Source: an uncultured Lachnospiraceae bacterium (GTDB taxonomy: Bacteria; Bacillota_A; Clostridia; Lachnospirales; Lachnospiraceae). Taken from it: a stretch of 6,506 bases of DNA. Positions 5,226 through 6,506 of the stretch are shown piece by piece. Location of the stretch: assembly GCA_949957035.1 (NCBI GenBank), contig CATLIP010000140.1, positions 1 to 6,506 on the forward strand, given 5' to 3'. Under the pieces are notes generated by a model that searched no databases, was not told where the DNA came from, and was given only the letters and a program-made list of their open reading frames with translations. Position 1 is the first letter of the stretch. Every line of letters begins with the position of its first letter. The position numbers were made by a program, and so were the translations under genes.

Positions 5226-6506
5226 CTACAACACAGCCGCCTTCCCCGCAAGATATCCGGTAGCCCAGGCCCATTGAAGGTTGAACCCTCCGCAGATGCC
5301 GTCCACATCCAACAATTCCCCTACAAGGTACAGTCCATCTACGCACAAAGATTCCATCGTCTGGGGGCTTATCTCTCTTGTCCGGACGCCTCCAGCGCTG
5401 ACCTGCGCATTTTCAAATCCATTGGTATCCTGAACCGACAGCACGATTCCCTTGCATTTCTTTGCAACCTCCCGAATCTTCCGTTCATCCAAATCCGACA
5501 CCTGCGTCTGCATCCGCACTTTTGCCTGCTCCAATATCCGAGGAATTAATTTCCGGTTAAATATCCCCGCAAGCCATTCCTCCGCCGTAAGATTCTTACG
5601 ATTCCCGGCAAGCTTCACGAGCAATCCAAACACTTCCTCCTTGGAATATTCCGGCAGAAAATCTAACAAAACCTCCGAGCGCTTCTTCTCCAAAAGCCCC
5701 ATGGCAAGAAAGCGGCTGATTTGAAAGACCGGAATCCCGGAAATACCATAAGCGGTAATCTGTACCTCACCACAATCCGAAAAGACCGCTTCCCCGTCAA
5801 CCAGCGCCGTCACTGCGGCCTCCGTACGCACTCCTGACGCTTTTCCAAAGGGATGGTTCTTCACCCTAAGCTGCACCAACGACGGAACGACGGAAGCCAC
5901 ACTATGTCCAAGAGACTTTGCGAGACGAAACCCGTTTCCATCCGAGCCAAAAACAGGAGCAGCCATCCCTCCGCAGGCAAGAATCACCCGGTCTGCCCGG
6001 AACGTGTGCTTCATCATTTTTTCGTTCCTTTGCCCATGCCCTCTTGCCTCGGGAATCAAAGCGCCTTGTTTCCCATCCTGAAAACTCTCCGTAACCCTGA
6101 TACAGAATCGAGTCTGTTCCTTCACAACAGACTCTACTTTCACTCTACAGTAAATCTTGACACCAAGGCGTTTTAATTCCAGCTCCAGAACCTCAAGCAC
6201 AGCCGAGGCCTGTTCGGAACGAGGGTATGCATAATCCCCCCTCATCCGCGCCACAAGCCCCAGAGACGAAAAAAAACGAAGCGTATCTTCATATCCAAAC
6301 TGCGCAAGCACACTTTTCGCAAACCCTATATCTTCACCACGGTAGCAGGATTCTACACAAGAACTCACAGCCTGACGGTTCGTCAGATTACACCGGCCAT
6401 TCCCTGTTGCAAGAATCTTCCTGCCAATCCGTTCATTTTGTTCCAGAATAAAAACCTCTGCCTGCCTGTCGTTTCTCGCAGCGGCAATCGCCGCCACAAT
6501 CCCTGC
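5226..6506 (-). CDS. BaiN/HI0933 family NAD(P)/FAD-dependent oxidoreductase (5' end outside window)
   Basis: The last 426 residues of a two-dinucleotide-binding flavoprotein of the HI0933/YhiN/BaiN family are present. The frame is open to the window edge, where AGIVAAIAAARND is the tail of the Rossmann FAD motif GxGxxG, so the true start is only a few codons beyond. The GTG at 6497 is an internal valine. FAD-family motifs follow: E19-type acidic strand end FILEQNERIGRK, then LATGNGRCNLTN, the LACGG/FGSDGNGFRLAKSLGHSV block, SAGGVRTREISPQTMES, and the C-terminal GLYLVGELLDVDGICGGFNLQWAWATGYLAG. In Clostridium scindens a member (BaiN) was reported to act in bile-acid 7-dehydroxylation, but the family is widespread and mostly uncharacterised, and no other bai genes are seen here, so that role should not be assumed. 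A segment of about 25 residues rich in polar and charged residues (about 6030-6100) interrupts the usual spacing before the LACGG motif. It heads the possible operon with the GNAT gene. Confidence 0.92.
   Translation of the reverse strand, partial: AGIVAAIAAARNDRQAEVFILEQNERIGRKILATGNGRCNLTNRQAVSSCVESCYRGEDIGFAKSVLAQFGYEDTLRFFSSLGLVARMRGDYAYPRSEQASAVLEVLELELKRLGVKIYCRVKVESVVKEQTRFCIRVTESFQDGKQGALIPEARGHGQRNEKMMKHTFRADRVILACGGMAAPVFGSDGNGFRLAKSLGHSVASVVPSLVQLRVKNHPFGKASGVRTEAAVTALVDGEAVFSDCGEVQITAYGISGIPVFQISRFLAMGLLEKKRSEVLLDFLPEYSKEEVFGLLVKLAGNRKNLTAEEWLAGIFNRKLIPRILEQAKVRMQTQVSDLDERKIREVAKKCKGIVLSVQDTNGFENAQVSAGGVRTREISPQTMESLCVDGLYLVGELLDVDGICGGFNLQWAWATGYLAGKAAVL

Noticed and set aside
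5191..5346. A 52-codon N-terminal extension of the GNAT protein
   Set aside because: It overlaps the conserved C-terminal coding part of the flavoprotein gene, lacks a domain match, and a better start with a ribosome binding site lies at 5190.
6495..6497. GTG as the start of the flavoprotein gene
   Set aside because: The frame stays open to the window edge and the GTG encodes a residue inside the FAD-binding Rossmann motif, so the real start lies beyond the window.
5226..6506. Evidence of a bile-acid (bai) operon
   Set aside because: Only the broadly distributed BaiN-type flavoprotein is present; no other bai genes flank it in this window.

Overview
The window carries eight genes, all on the minus strand, so transcription runs from high to low coordinates. 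Both edges cut through genes. There is no intergenic stretch longer than about 90 bases and no sign of tRNA, rRNA, CRISPR or insertion-sequence sequence. Moderate GC content, strong AGGAGG-type ribosome binding sites, short gaps and the protein families present fit a Clostridia genome, most likely a gut Lachnospiraceae relative. That assignment is inference from gene style, not from a marker gene.

In transcription order, the first part (6506 to about 3568) looks like ordinary chromosome. It holds a BaiN/HI0933-type flavoprotein (5' end outside the window), a RimJ/RimL-like GNAT acetyltransferase, and a multi-spanning acyltransferase-3 membrane protein with the R-X10-H motif. Gaps are 35 and 39 bases, each containing a good ribosome binding site, so the genes may be co-transcribed.

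The middle part (3551 to 1569) is the accessory-looking part. A DUF3990 protein with ADP-ribosyltransferase-like motifs starts 16 bases after the acyltransferase. It overlaps by 20 bases an unrecognised 145-residue acidic, aromatic-rich protein. Twelve bases further on is an AAA-ATPase-like gene (PF09820 type). The first two are a candidate toxin/partner pair. The ATPase gene is broken: after its GITR motif the reading frame is lost, the middle of the protein is missing, and only about 69 residues of the C-terminal PD-(D/E)XK-like nuclease domain survive in another frame.

The last part (1540 to 1) is a regulator and exporter pair. An AraC-type activator with a GyrI-like ligand-binding C-terminal domain lies upstream of a MepA-like MATE efflux pump (3' end outside the window). 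The 91-base gap between them has a perfect TATAAT with a poor -35 region, as expected for a promoter that depends on an activator. The likely working model is that a small amphipathic or toxic ligand bound by the regulator switches on the pump.
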